64,000 nt of DNA from Amia ocellicauda (GCF_036373705.1 NC_089855.1:3434501-3498500); one strand, 5' to 3'. Positions 42,956 to 53,599 are shown, counted from the first letter of the stretch. The notes: generated by a model not told the origin, from the sequence alone. Program-made: numbers and translations.

Positions 42956-43976
42956 CACTCACCTAAAGGATTATTAGGAACACCTGTTCAATTTCTCATT
43001 AATGCAATTATCTAACCAACCAATCACATGGCAGTTGCTTCAATGCATTTAGGGGTGTGGTCCTGGTCAAGACAATCTCCTGAACTCCAAACTGAATGTC
43101 TGAATGGGAAAGAAAGGTGATTTAAGCAATTTTGAGCGTGGCATGGTTGTTGGTGCCAGACGGGCCGGTCTGAGTATTTCACAATCTGCTCAGTTACTGG
43201 GATTTTCACGCACAACCATTTCTAGGGTTTACAAAGAATGGTGTGAAAAGGGAAAAACAACCAGTATGCAGCAGTCCTGTGGGCGATAATGCCTTGTTGA
43301 GGCTACAATTTGCACAAGCTCACCAAAATTGGACAGTTGAAGACTGGAAAAATGTTGCCTGGTCTGATGAGTCTCGATTTCTGTTGAGACATTCAGATGG
43401 TAGAGTCAGAATTTGGCGTAAACAGAATGAGAACATGGATCCATCATGCCTTGTTACCACTGTGCAGGCTGGTGGTGGTGGTGTAATGGTGTGGGGGATG
43501 TTATCTTGGCACACTTTAGGCCCCTTAGTGCCAATTGGGCATCGTTTAAATGCCACGGCCTACCTGAGCATTGTTTCTGACCATGTCCATCCCTTTATGA
43601 CCACCATGTACCCATCCTCTGATGGCTACTTCCAGCAGGATAATGCACCATGTCACAAAGGTCGAATCATTTCAAATTGGTTTCTTGAACATGACAATGA
43701 GTTCACTGTACTAAACTGGCCCCCACAGTCACCAGATCTCAACCCAATAGAGCATCTTTGGGATGTGGTGGAACGGGAGCTTCGTGCCCTGGATGTGCAT
43801 CCCACAAATCTCCATCAACTGCAAGATGCTATCCTATCAATATGGGCCAACATTTCTAAAGAATGCTTTCAGCACCTTGTTGAATCAATGCCACGTAGAA
43901 TTAAGGCAGTTCTGAAGGCGAAAGGGGGTCAAACACAGTATTAGTAAGGTGTTCCTAATAATCCTTTAGGTGAGTG
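42956..43976 (+). mobile_element. Tc1/mariner transposon, DD36E type, internally deleted
   Basis: Same family as 2283-3503 but in plus orientation, outside the segmental duplication, with TA at 42954-42955 and 43977-43978. It is 1021 bp, about 200 bp shorter than the others, owing to a deletion near 43300. Confidence 0.95.
43104..43944 (+). pseudogene. Tc1-like transposase (DD36E), deleted form
   Basis: 43104-43289 encodes the helix-turn-helix start (SQSAQLLGFSRTTISRVY). 43243-43944 encodes the whole catalytic domain without interruption, with SDESRF, QQDNAPCH and PIEHLWD intact and 36 residues between second Asp and Glu. The two are out of frame, and the linker region was removed by the 200-bp deletion. 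It has the cleanest catalytic domain of the three copies. Confidence 0.9.
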
Positions 43977-43978
43977 TA

Positions 43979-44577
43979 CATGGCATTTCCAAAACGAGCT
44001 CTCTTCATTCGCCAGACTGACTGTATTGTAAAGGGGCAGGCAGGATTATGCGTTATATTCGAGTTATTATGCATTTAAATGACCGGTCAAAATAACCCGA
44101 TTTTGGCTATTCTAGGTAAATGTGTTTATAACTTATTTATTTTCGTGTTTATCCAGCTAAAACGTGGTAGGCATGTTTAATACATATATTTAGGAAAAGT
44201 CACGAACGGGTATGTGCAGTGTATTTAGGAACACAGAGTAATTCAAATTTTAATAACCAAATCGGTCTAATTGACCGGCTCGAGTGATAAGTGTGTGCCC
44301 CTAAATGTGAATGTACAGAATGTCCTGAAGGCGTCTCATGGAGCAGAGTGACCTTTGTAATAGTATCTTTCCAATGCATCCTTTGGTTTTCCTTGAGTCA
44401 TGAGGTTTATTGCCTTTGATACTAAATCCATTTGTCCTCAGTCACATGGAGCCTCCAGAACCAAGAGTTTTGCTCCTCCCGAGTGAGGGACGGTGTCGTT
44501 TAGTAGAAATTTAGAGAAAGTCTGCCAACGAGGGTGTTTTAATTGCAGCTGTAACCATAGTAAATACATTATGAGGT
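43979..44577. other. Unassigned segment right of third Tc1
   Basis: No gene. It contains gaccggtcaaaataacccg and tctaattgaccggctcgag, echoing ccggtcattgtaaccg at 42117. These may belong to one interrupted repeat spanning the Tc1. The retroviral 3' LTR expected here, left of env, is not present. Confidence 0.4.
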
Positions 44578-45651
44578 TTACAGACATAGCAGAATAGTAA
44601 CTACTGATATCAATCCTTGTAACAAAATCATACCCAGATTACCAAAGGTATCAGCAAGCCATTCCCAGAGGGTTTTTCCTCCGGAGGACTGGTGTATCTT
44701 TGTAGTTGCTTTCCTAATGTGCTCTATAAGATTATCAGTGTGTTCGGAGTTATCTGGTATGTAAGTACAGCATTCATGCCCTATAATGGCACATGTCCCT
44801 CCATGTGCTGCTAGCAGGAAATCTAGAGCTAGCCTGTTCTGGAGGGCAACAGTTCGCGTAGCCACTATTTCAGTTGTTAAATTGCTGAGAACTTCAGTTG
44901 TAGAAATACTTAATGTTTCTAATATACCAGCTACTAATCTGATTTCCTTTATTGCTCTTCCAACTCCATACATAGGAAATAGTATGGAAGCAAACCTGTC
45001 TCCTTCCCCTATCTCACGTTTAGGGTGAGTAAATTGTTCTATATCTGGAAGGTATTTATCTTCAGTGTGGCGCAAAGCTGGCACCACAAATCCTAAATAA
45101 CAAGAACCTGTGAACTTACAAGGAAGTCCCCAATATGCCCACATGCCACATATCCAATAAGTCCCATTCCATGGGGCGTAAAATCGACAAGTCTGATACC
45201 TAAAGTCAAGGCCATCGATAGCCACAGTGTGATTACAAGTACTATTACCTATAAATTGGGATTGCATGGTTTGGTTATAGTATGAAACACACACAGATCC
45301 TTTGTTACTGTGAGCCAAGTCAATATATGGCATTTTAAAATCTCTTCTATTCTGATCCATCTTCGGTCTAAAGTACCATTCTCCTGTGATGCCTAAGCCA
45401 TAATCATATGCATACCATACATTAGAGGCAACTCTAAGTTGTGAATAATCAGAAAATACTGGAATTGGAATGGGGATCATTGGAACCCCTTTCTCAGTGT
45501 CGTGTGGAATGTGGGAACAAACCCAACATTTCATCTTATTAAGGGCATTTGCAAAGGTGCATGGCATTTGGATACATTTGTTATCTCTTCATGATTCAAC
45601 TAAGGACAGGCAGATCAGTCCATATACTGTAGTGTACACAGTCATCTTCAT
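44578..45651 (-). pseudogene. Retroviral envelope gene, stop after signal peptide
   Basis: Envelope glycoprotein. A start at 45651 opens a hydrophobic signal-peptide-like stretch that ends in a TGA. The same frame then stays open for 329 codons from 45567. Visible: CWVC (the surface-subunit CXXC motif) near residue 14 of that stretch, several N-glycosylation sites, HPKR before a hydrophobic fusion-peptide-like segment, a leucine-rich helix, the CX6CC motif (C...GHECC), and a hydrophobic end that stops within the membrane anchor. The surface subunit is short for the family. A splice-acceptor-like ccccctacag lies about 25 bases upstream of the start. Defective as read. Confidence 0.85.
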
Positions 45652-45712
45652 GCTGGATTATCCCTTAGTACCTGTAGGGGGACAAAACCTTTACCAGTTA
45701 GGGGAATGTCTC

Positions 45713-46310
45713 TCAAAATTCTAGGAAATCTGCAACTGTTGCTTTCCTAGGAATGAGAAAAGATAAGGGTTTAGTACACAGTTCTCCTGGATTATAATTT
45801 TTAACTTGTGACCAATGTTTCCATCTAGTACCCCTGTCCTGTCCATCAATACAGACTGCAGTGTCTGTAGAAAGAAGGACATGATGCGGTCCTGTCCATT
45901 TGGGCCTGAGCCCTGGTCTGCTTGGGATTATTTTACACATTAATTGCGAACCAACCTCAGGAAGTGTTGTTGGCATTTCCTCTTTGAGTTCCAAGTCCCT
46001 GAGGGACTGGAGATCACGTGCTTGTGTTCTAAGTTTTTTTAAGTGTGTACATAGCTGTGCCACATATTGTTTAAGATAGTCTTTGAATGGAGCACTGGGA
46101 TCAATGGGACCCCAGATGCCAGCAGGGAGTTGCAAAGCTCTCCCTGTCATGAACTCATATGGAGAAAGCTGAGTACTCCGATTAGGTTACGCTCTAAGTT
46201 TATACAGCACACCGGGGAGCGCTACTGTCCATCCCTTGCCTGTAGTTAACAGGGCTTTTGCCAAACTTTCCTTCAGTGTCCATCTATTATTAGATTCCAT
46301 CTTTATTTTC
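45713..46310 (-). pseudogene. Retroviral integrase, C-terminal remnant
   Basis: Contains the end of the integrase core (LPGVLYKLRA, an in-frame stop at 46187-46189, then STQLSPYEFMTGR) and the C-terminal DNA-binding domain (RPKWTGPHHVLLST, TRWKHWSQVK). The zinc-binding N-terminus and catalytic Asp, Asp, Glu residues are missing: RNase H sequence joins directly to the late core near 46305. Confidence 0.85.
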
Positions 46311-46870
46311 CTGGATCCATCAACATATAGTTCCAAGTCAGGGTCTGTGAGGGGGTTTTCTAGGAAGCGACTGTGGTCCTCCTGGAGCACCAGCTCAGAG
46401 CATGTATGCTCTTCTCCCTCCCCTAACATCCCATCTTCTGGGTTTACTTGTGTGTCTTTTATTATTTGTATGGATTTATCTCTAGTTAGCAAAACGGCTT
46501 CCCAACTAGCTCGTCTACTATCGGAGACTGAACGCAATTTGCCGGTGTGTAATAATTCAACTAACGTGTGTCCTGTGTGCAGAATCAACTGTGTGTTCAT
46601 TACAATCGGCTCGCATGCCTGCACTGCCCAAGAGGCGCAGTCTACTGCTGCCATACAGCGATGCATGCCTGCTGCTACCGTAGGTTGCTTTGTGGAGTAA
46701 TAGGCGACGGGATGTTGCCTATCCCCATGTTCCTGTGTTAGTACTGCTGTATAATAGATCCCATCTTGGGAACAGTAGAGGTGAAATGGTTTGTGTGAAA
46801 TGTGTGAAATTAGGGATGAAAGTGCTGCAATAATTAAGGAGCCCCATAACTTTACGCACAGCCGTAACAT
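46305..46870 (-). pseudogene. Retroviral polymerase connection and start of RNase H
   Basis: Follows reverse transcriptase after a frameshift. It has the thumb/connection region (HPVAYYSTKQ, AAVDCASWAVQA, LHTGHTLVELL) and the first RNase H motif (ELYVDGSRK), where the sequence breaks off into integrase. Most of RNase H is therefore deleted. Confidence 0.82.
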
Positions 46871-47786
46871 TATGTGGTTTTGGCATATTTAGAATGGCTT
46901 CTTGCCTATTATGCGTCATAGATTTTTGTCCTTGTGAAATGTGTCCGAGATATTGAACCTTAGTTAGGCCTATTTGTGCTTTCTTAGGGCTTGCTTTAAA
47001 TCCTGCTGTTTGTAAGACACCAAGGACTGTAATTAAGTGTGCGGTCTCATCAGGAGACGCAATCAAAAGATCATCCACGTACTGGATGATTAAACTATTC
47101 CAGGGTGTCAGATCTATTCCTTCTAAAGTCTTGGCCATTTACTGGTGAAAGAGTGTCGGGCTGTTGTGAAATCCCTGTGGCACTCTAGTCCACGTGTACT
47201 GTTTGCCGCATACAGTAAACGCAAATTTATCTTGGGAATCAAAGTGGAGTGGCAGGCTCCAAAATCCATTACTAATATCTAGGACCGTAAAAATTGAATG
47301 TTCGGGTTTCAAATCGTTTAATATAGTGTTGGGATTGGCTACAATCGGGTGTAACCGAGGTGTAACTTTATTCAATTGTGTGTAATCAATTGTAAGTCGC
47401 CATGAGCCATCTGGTTTGGCCATTGGCCAGATTGGAGAATTAGTGGTTGAATGCATTTTGCGTATTATTCCTTCATTTTGCAATGTTTGAATAATTGTCT
47501 GAACTGCCGTAAAAGCTTCTGGTTTAATAGGATACTGTTTATGTGCTTTGTGTAATGGACCTGGGATAACTATAGGTTCTATTTTTTTTGCCAGACCACA
47601 ATCTTGTTTATGTGTTGCCCAAACATCAGGAAATGCCTGACACACATGTCCAAGTGGTGTGTCTGGCCATATGTGAGGTGTTGATGGTGTGAGTGAGATA
47701 CTAGCACAATTTGTTGTGTATCTTTGTGTATCCTTTTTATTCCTGTGTGTATTGGTCCATATTATGCGATTATTATTAGCATCCAC
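46719..47786 (-). pseudogene. Retroviral reverse transcriptase
   Basis: Fingers and palm of the polymerase: PIWPMAKPDGSWRLTIDY, FTVLDISNGFWSLPL (first catalytic Asp), TRVPQGFHNSPTLF, and the catalytic YVDD in SLIIQYVDDLL. One in-frame stop (47139-47141) lies between the PQG motif and YVDD. Past 46719 the frame shifts. The motif style fits gamma- and epsilon-like retroviruses. Confidence 0.92.
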
Positions 47787-48117
47787 TAGTGCTCCGGCTT
47801 CTCAAAGGATATCTATGCCTAATATTGTCCCCTCTGGGTTTTTACAAACCCAAGAAGACACTGGTATTAGGAGATCGCCTATTTCTAAAAGTTGAGGTGT
47901 GCTGAGTGTGGCCGTGATACATGTGCCGCCTACACCTGAGATCTTTGGTCTGCGTTTAGTCAGTGGGAGGGGGAGATCGGTTATCGAGACAGAGGCGCCT
48001 GTTCCACCAACATTGAACACTGCTGACCCCCTAACAGTGCGGTTATGTGGAGGCAGGGATCTTCCCCTGTACCGACCTCGGGGGTCGAGGCGACCTATTT
48101 CCTATTTAGTTTCTCTG
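47787..48117 (-). pseudogene. Retroviral protease, active site altered
   Basis: Between nucleocapsid and reverse transcriptase. The segment AVFNVGGTGASVS aligns with the aspartic-protease active site, but the Asp of the DTG motif is not there: GG stands in its place. The downstream flap-like and ILGIDIL segments (the GxD near the end) are present. A stop follows ILGIDIL at about 47800. The enzyme would be inactive. Confidence 0.78.
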
Positions 48118-48920
48118 TCAGATCTTGGATGATCTGCAGAAGCACCGCGTTTCCTCTCGGCTGATCAGGGTTTGCTTTGGTCTGATTCCAGGGCGCTTCG
48201 TGTTCGCCTGGAGCGCCTGCCTTCCAGCACTTGTCCCCCGTGTGCCCTGTCCTCCCACAGAAAGTGCACTTAGGGCAGGTTGATTTGGACCGACAGTCTT
48301 TAGCGACATGTCCTATTTTTCCGCAATTGTAACATTTACCTCCGTTTTGTGTTATGGTAGATATAGCTCTTTACAACCGTGATGAAGTTAGTGATCCTTA
48401 GATTATTATTATCATTTCCAGCTGTTGTCCAGGTACCATCCTGCTGGGCTGGGGTTAACCCATCCCAGATTGGCCTTGGACATTTAGTTTTAATTATTAT
48501 ATGTATGTTTTTAGCGTGCATTTGATGTACATCTAACATCTCATAACATTTTTCCCAGAAGTCCAGATTCCCATGATTGGATTTAAGTTTTGGAAGGTCA
48601 TTTAATATTGTGTGTTTCTCTCCGGGTGTAAAGGGGCGATGCACCTACTTTGTTAATGCATACAATTGTCCATCGGCAGAGAGATGTTGTCTAGTGCGCA
48701 TCTCTATGGGTGCTAATTGTACTTTCTCTGACTTGAATGAACTCAAATCTGGGTAAAGTTTAGACTCTGTTCTATTATCAGTGGGGTTGTCTGAATGTTT
48801 ATATGGTGGAGGGGCAGAAGCACCAAATCCACATCCCCCATATTTTTCGCATTCATGTTCCCAGGCTTTTCGGTCTAAATCATCCCAGTCAGGTTCATCG
48901 CCTTCTATATGTGCCCCCAA
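48118..48920 (-). pseudogene. Retroviral gag: late domain, capsid part and nucleocapsid
   Basis: 48645-48920 includes a PPPY late-budding motif in a proline-rich stretch. 48336-48644 holds capsid sequence (FTPGEKHTILNDLPKL). Nucleocapsid follows to 48118 with two CCHC zinc knuckles (CYNCGKIGHVAKDC and CTFCGRTGHTGDKC). Stops or frameshifts separate these parts, and much of capsid is missing for a normal-length gag. Two knuckles are more than the single one usual in gammaretroviruses. Confidence 0.85.
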
Positions 48921-49033
48921 GGTGCTTGCGCTTGCTTCCTTACATTAATAGTTCGTTCTTTATTTTTCTCTTCCTCATTTCTAATTCTTTTCCCATTATC
49001 TATCTCTGTTTGCATCTCAGTGACTTTCTCTCT

Positions 49034-49258
49034 TTATTCTTTTATTGCTGTATTTTCCTCAATCATTGCGATTCGTTTCTTCTCTAATTTCACACTATAT
49101 TGACAAAGAATTACGGAAGCTTTATTGGTTTTCTCTCTCTTTTCCTTATTCCACCATTCTCTATGCTGTTTGGGAACCCAGTCAGGATCCCATCCTGCCT
49201 TTTCCATCTTAAGTTGAAGTTTTTTAAACTTCTCTTGTAGGTATTCACATATAGACAC
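49034..49258 (-). pseudogene. Retroviral gag, matrix-like N-terminus
   Basis: Open stretch of 74 codons starting MSICEYLQEKFKKLQ, charged and helical, with an EWWNKEKREKTNK segment. Position at the start of gag suggests the matrix region. It ends in a stop at 49034, and the next gag segment begins at 48920. Confidence 0.65.
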
Positions 49259-49625
49259 GTCTTATAATGCCATTATGCCAACCCTATCTTTGCCAACGAT
49301 GGGGCTATATTGTTGGACTTTACAGTACCTCCGGTTCCGTCTGGCTTTGACTGCCACTAACTCTGGCCCTAGCGTACAAGGATTTCCTTGCTTAACTTGG
49401 GGCTCAGTAGGCCTTGTCGTACCTTTAGGTTCCTTTGGTATCTCTCCCCGCAGATCTGTCTTACTTGTGAACACCCTACTGTGAACCTCCGCTGTACAGT
49501 CAACCTTTCTATTTGTTTTACCTCTACCTCTCCACAGGTTCTCTTTAAATTACAATCTGAGAGCCTCACACAATCCCGAGATCAAATCTAAATATACAGG
49601 GTGGTAATTTTTTAAAGATACTCAC

Positions 49626-50416
49626 TGTTAAGGTACAACTTGACTGCCAGTCAAAACCCTTCAGGTACACGTGGATCGCTTCCCAAGTGTATCACAGCAA
49701 CAGTAGGAACCCTTCAGTGCATTACGAGCCCGGGAAGTAAAGTCACCGACACAATGCCAGATCGTTTGTCTTCAGTTTATTTTTGAAACAACACACACTT
49801 TTATACATGTCAGAAGTCTGATTGCCAAGAGTTCCGGGGCAGGTACATACAGATATTACAAACATATTACAGATCTATTTGCTAGGCAGACATGAAATGT
49901 GTTCGATCTCATAAGTCATAACATTCATAACACACTCAAGAGTTTCAGTTAACACAGCTGCACGGTTTGCCTAGTAGTAGATAACGTGGGACTCTATCTT
50001 ATTTTTGGTTTGTCTGTAGAGCAGCATGTATATTGTTTATGTTATTAGCTCTGAGCTGTTCCTCAAAATATAATATAAATATAGGGAGTTTGCGGTTTGA
50101 CATTTCCAAGAAGTCAAGTCAAGAAGGCCGTGAGTTCAATTGTCTAGACCTTCACAGAAATAGTTATGCGCGAGTATGTTATTTATGATATTATTTCTGC
50201 AACAATGACAAATTTCAGCCCCCCTTGCCACGGCAACATTTCCAGTGAGATATTTTAACAATGTTAATTCTGCAACTTCTGTTAAAGGCTAATCCTACAA
50301 TAAGAATACAATACAATGAGTTACATGGTTACAGTAGGTTAAATAATCAGTATGCCCATCAAACTTAATTATCCCCAACAGTTAATATATGAATATGTTA
50401 TATAAAAATCCTTACA
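49626..50416 (-). mobile_element. Nested solo LTR with target duplication CTCAC
   Basis: A 791-bp insertion starting tgttaagg and ending ccttaca, bounded by ctcac at 49621-49625 and 50417-50421. On the minus strand it has a TATA box (atgtataaaagtgtg) and, about 25 bases on, aaataaactg as polyadenylation signal, so it is a complete LTR in minus orientation. It sits in the leader of the host provirus, splitting the donor-like gggtgag. No internal genes. Confidence 0.9.
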
Positions 50417-50457
50417 CTCACCCTTGTTTTGGTCCCGGGAGTGGAGGCAAGTTCAGA

Positions 50458-50475
50458 TCCTCTTTCTTGACGCCA
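50458..50475 (-). other. Candidate retroviral primer binding site
   Basis: On the minus strand, tggcgtcaagaaagagga begins three bases inside the LTR. TGG pairs with the tRNA CCA end. The first seven bases fit tRNA-Asn but the match then fails, so the primer is unassigned. Confidence 0.55.
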
Positions 50476-50478
50476 AGT

Positions 50479-50884
50479 TGTAGAAACGTCTCGGAAATAA
50501 TTGGAGAAGTCGTTGAGATAAAGCAAATAAAACTTTAATCAGCCGGCTCGGAAGCTCCACGTCAGGAAAAATTCCTTCAGTGAGATAGGAAAATGACGTA
50601 ACATCTTATGGCCGTTCATCCAATCAGAAGATACAGGTCCGGGTCCGTTTATGATCTGTCCTCCCATGAAGAGGTGATGGATCCAAAAAGCAGATGTCTG
50701 TCTTTGATGTGCACTAGGAAGATGCGATCCCACGGTCATCATTTACCTAGTGTCAATCACTCATTAACAGAAACAATTCCTGCCTATCTGGAGAAACGAT
50801 TAAGTCATAAACAAATTTTCAGCAGACAGCTGTAGGCTATTTCGGCACTGTGTGATCTTTTATTACTGACAGGAGTTTCTAACA
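50479..50884 (-). mobile_element. 5' LTR of the endogenous retrovirus
   Basis: On the plus strand tgtagaaacgtc starts and gagtttctaaca ends the block, giving TG...CA and a short inverted repeat (TGTAGAAAC against GTTTCTAACA). The minus strand has attaaagttttatttg (near 50534) as polyadenylation signal about 60 bases before the LTR end. The primer site lies just inside. The partner LTR is absent. Confidence 0.78.
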
Positions 50885-51465
50885 AATCAACCTTGTTGAC
50901 CCTTTACTTAGCTTGCTAAAGCTAATCTGCTCAGTCTGTATACAAGCTACTTCTAATGCTAGTATTAATATAAAACATTATATAATTTTCACAAAACATT
51001 TTCTTCAACTTCCTATACAGAGTCTTCAGGGCCAGAAGCTGCTCACCTGCTCGCCTCAATCTGCTGGATGGTTGAAAACATCTTTGAACTGAGCCAGGAA
51101 AACCCTCAAGGTGTGTGTGATGGTCCCTGGCTGTGTCCATACCACTGACACCCATTGCAACGCTTTTCCTGTCTAAAGGGTTATGATGAAAGTAATTCTT
51201 CTGCTGTCATCTGGGAAGGCAGTGGGCTGAAAAGTGAAGTAAAGAGAGATAGTTTATTTGGATTCCTTTTGCATTGAATATATTGTCTTATTTCTGCCTT
51301 AGTCACTCTGTATACAGTTAAATTCTTAAATCCTCATGAGTCTGTTGTTACAACATAAATAACTGCAGTGGTTTTAAATATAATTAAGAAATTATTGATT
51401 TCTTCCTTTCTTTGTCTTATTCTGGGCTATGAAAAGCATTAAAAATACATACAAAAGAAAGATGA
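50885..51465. other. Spacer, no gene seen
   Basis: Host or old repeat DNA between the provirus and the next LTR. No supported feature. Confidence 0.55.
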
Positions 51466-51904
51466 TGTCACAGGCCCCGTCTAAATGCACCTCCACATAT
51501 CCCCAAACGATGTCGCCATCGCCCATCACTTCTCCCAGCTTCATTCCATCATTCAACATTCCTGAACACTATGTGCACTTGTTCAATCACCCTCTGCTCC
51601 CATTCACTCTGCACCTCCCCACTTGGATTCTTGCTTCCCTCTGCTCCACATATAAACCCCTCACTGTCTTTCATACTTTGTTAAGTTTTGTCAGTGTTAG
51701 CTACAATCTCACGCCTAGTGCTTTGAAATATCATTGAGACCCCGTCCCTGGACTTCCCCTGTTTGCCTGCTCGTCTGAACCTTGCCTTTTATCATGACCA
51801 CGTCCTTACCTAGCCCTTGTTTGCCCTGTCCTGTATTTGACCCACTCCTGTCTGACCACCTCTACCATGCACCGCAACTACGTCCCCTGTTCCTGTACGT
51901 TACA
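51466..51904 (+). mobile_element. Solo LTR (tgtcacag family)
   Basis: Starts tgtcacaggc and ends ctgtacgttaca, with CT-rich body matching 15768-16310. Flanking gatga and gataa may be an aged 5-bp target duplication. No internal region. Confidence 0.75.
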
Positions 51905-51998
51905 GATAATTCATATAACAGATTTGTGGCATGTTTTGTTGACCCTGCAGTGTCTCAAACAGCCCTCATCACTTATTTATTAATGAAATTATTAATGA

Positions 51999-52230
51999 AC
52001 TTATAATGGTCAGCAGCATATCCAGGATAGCCAGTTTCCACAGGAAGAAGTACATGGGTGTGTGAAGCCGGGGGTCCAGGGACACCAGCACCACAATCAT
52101 CAGGTTCCCCAGGATGGTGGCCAGGAAGAGAAGCAGGAAGATGAAGAAGAGTGTGGTGTAGTGCTCCTGCAGGCATGGCACTCCCACAATGATGAAATAG
52201 GAGGCTGAGGGCAGGGAAGTCTTGGGGTCA
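51999..52230 (-). pseudogene. Olfactory receptor fragment (N-terminus to TM2)
   Basis: About 75 codons of an OR closely related to the four complete genes: SLPSASYFIIVG, TM1 with GN, and LHTPMYFFLW, ending in TM2. The first three codons including the ATG, the leader and the splice acceptor are deleted; the break at 52230 joins the OR directly and in frame to the conserved block at 52231-52562. The rest of the receptor is missing left of 51999. Confidence 0.9.
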
Positions 52231-52562
52231 AATAAGAACCAGTTTTCATCAGCAATTTGGTCTTGATACATCGTACAAACCCCCCTTATATTAAACATTA
52301 CATATGCCTTAATTCTCCCTGGTTTGATTATATATGGGTCTTCCTGAGCAGATGTAAGGCAGAAACCGAACTTGCACTCAACACGGGACAGACATGTGGG
52401 CCTGTTATTTCTTTCTCCTGTCTGGTCTGCATAAAAGTGCCTGTAGTTTGTAACTTCTCTAAGACTGTTCTTGAGATCGCCTCTTGAACCTCTTCCTTGC
52501 AGCTGCTTGTAATAAAAACTTTTGATTGGAGGTGCATGTCTCTCTGGATTTCTGCGACTCAT
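52231..52562 (-). other. Conserved OR-linked block, fused to OR fragment
   Basis: Diverged third copy of the block at 7546-7863. Its open frame (MSRRNPERHAPP) continues without a stop into the OR fragment, giving a 197-codon chimeric frame over 51969-52562. Function unknown. It may be fortuitous. Confidence 0.45.
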
Positions 52563-53164
52563 ATCAAAGAAAGTTTTATGGATCGCATTATTTGTTCTGA
52601 TGAAAAAAGGCTAAGAATGTTATACTGTAATCTTAATGCATTGCACAGAGCAAGTCAGGTTTGTAATTAATAAGTAATTTAATCCCAGAAAATATGAGGG
52701 TCAGATTTATTCATACCTATAAGTATTCTTTAAATATAATCCAATAAAAACAAATCCACAACAACTTTCTGCTCTGTTCAGTGGGAGCTTCTGGAACTAT
52801 ATAGAGACTTCCTGAAGGTTTCTTTTATCAAAGGTGGTTATTCAGGAATTAATAAATCTGAAGAAAACTATCAATGTTTGTAAATTTATTTTGTTAACAA
52901 ATATATATGTATTAAATAAAAAATATTACATTTTGAGGTTTGAAATATATTTATGCAAGTCTATTTACAAAAATATTTACAATATATGTTGCATATAGAA
53001 AAATACAATTCATGAATGTGATCTAATTGATTAACAACACATAAGTTAGAAACATATTTAGAAAACATGATATTGGTGAAAATTTGTAAAATATATTATT
53101 GGAGTGTCATTGAATATCATAATTTAACCTCCTGAGATAAAACAGGATAAAGCAATATCGGAGT

Positions 53165-53375
53165 AATTGGACCAGACATTTCACCTGTCGTTTTTTATGG
53201 GCGTCCTCTCGTGCTGACCCCAGAGGCAGCTGTCTGCAGTGCTGCAGTCTTTATTAACCCTCAGAGAGACACAGAGAAGGGGAGCACCAAAGGGATCAGA
53301 CTCACAGGGCTTACAGTGAGAAGAAAACACTTTTATCAGTTCCTGAAGCATCTTAGTGGAAACTTCAGAGACTGA
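53165..53375 (-). promoter_or_regulatory. Candidate OR first exon block, partial (unit D)
   Basis: Shorter copy of the block at 8470-8790 that keeps the GTAAGC donor-like site but lacks the part with the GTACCT site, cut near 53168. It belongs to the truncated OR at 51999-52230. Confidence 0.5.
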
Positions 53376-53599
53376 CATGGTAGCAGGATTAATGTAACAA
53401 GCACAACACCAATCTAACAAAACAAAACATATACACAAGGTTAAAAATTCAAACTGAAATACCTTTTCTGGAGAGTGCATTAAGTAATCATGTGACTTTT
53501 ATTGCTCAAAGGTGTCTGTTTCTATGTGAAATGTTTCCTTCACTCTTTAAAGCTGTTTATGCAACAAAGATAACTGAGAAAAGTAGCACAGACAGTGAA

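Larger units (their letters stand above)
44578..50884 (-). mobile_element. Endogenous retrovirus, gamma-like, 3' LTR missing
   Basis: A minus-strand provirus in the order 5' LTR (50479-50884), primer site, leader, gag, protease, reverse transcriptase, RNase H, truncated integrase, env. The integrase C-terminal sequence and the env CX6CC motif place it with gamma-type (class I) retroviruses of fish. The leader is interrupted by a foreign solo LTR (49626-50416). Coding regions have in-frame stops, frameshifts and an internal pol deletion. No copy of the 5' LTR is found left of env, so the 3' end was deleted. Confidence 0.9.

Noticed and set aside
42581-42958. Minus-strand open frame with C-terminal cysteines as a possible piggyBac transposase end.
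   Set aside because: The cysteine pattern does not fit the piggyBac C-terminal zinc domain that I know, and no catalytic Asp motifs are visible.
50458-50475. Naming the provirus by its primer tRNA (Asn).
   Set aside because: Only seven bases match before the first difference, too few to assign.
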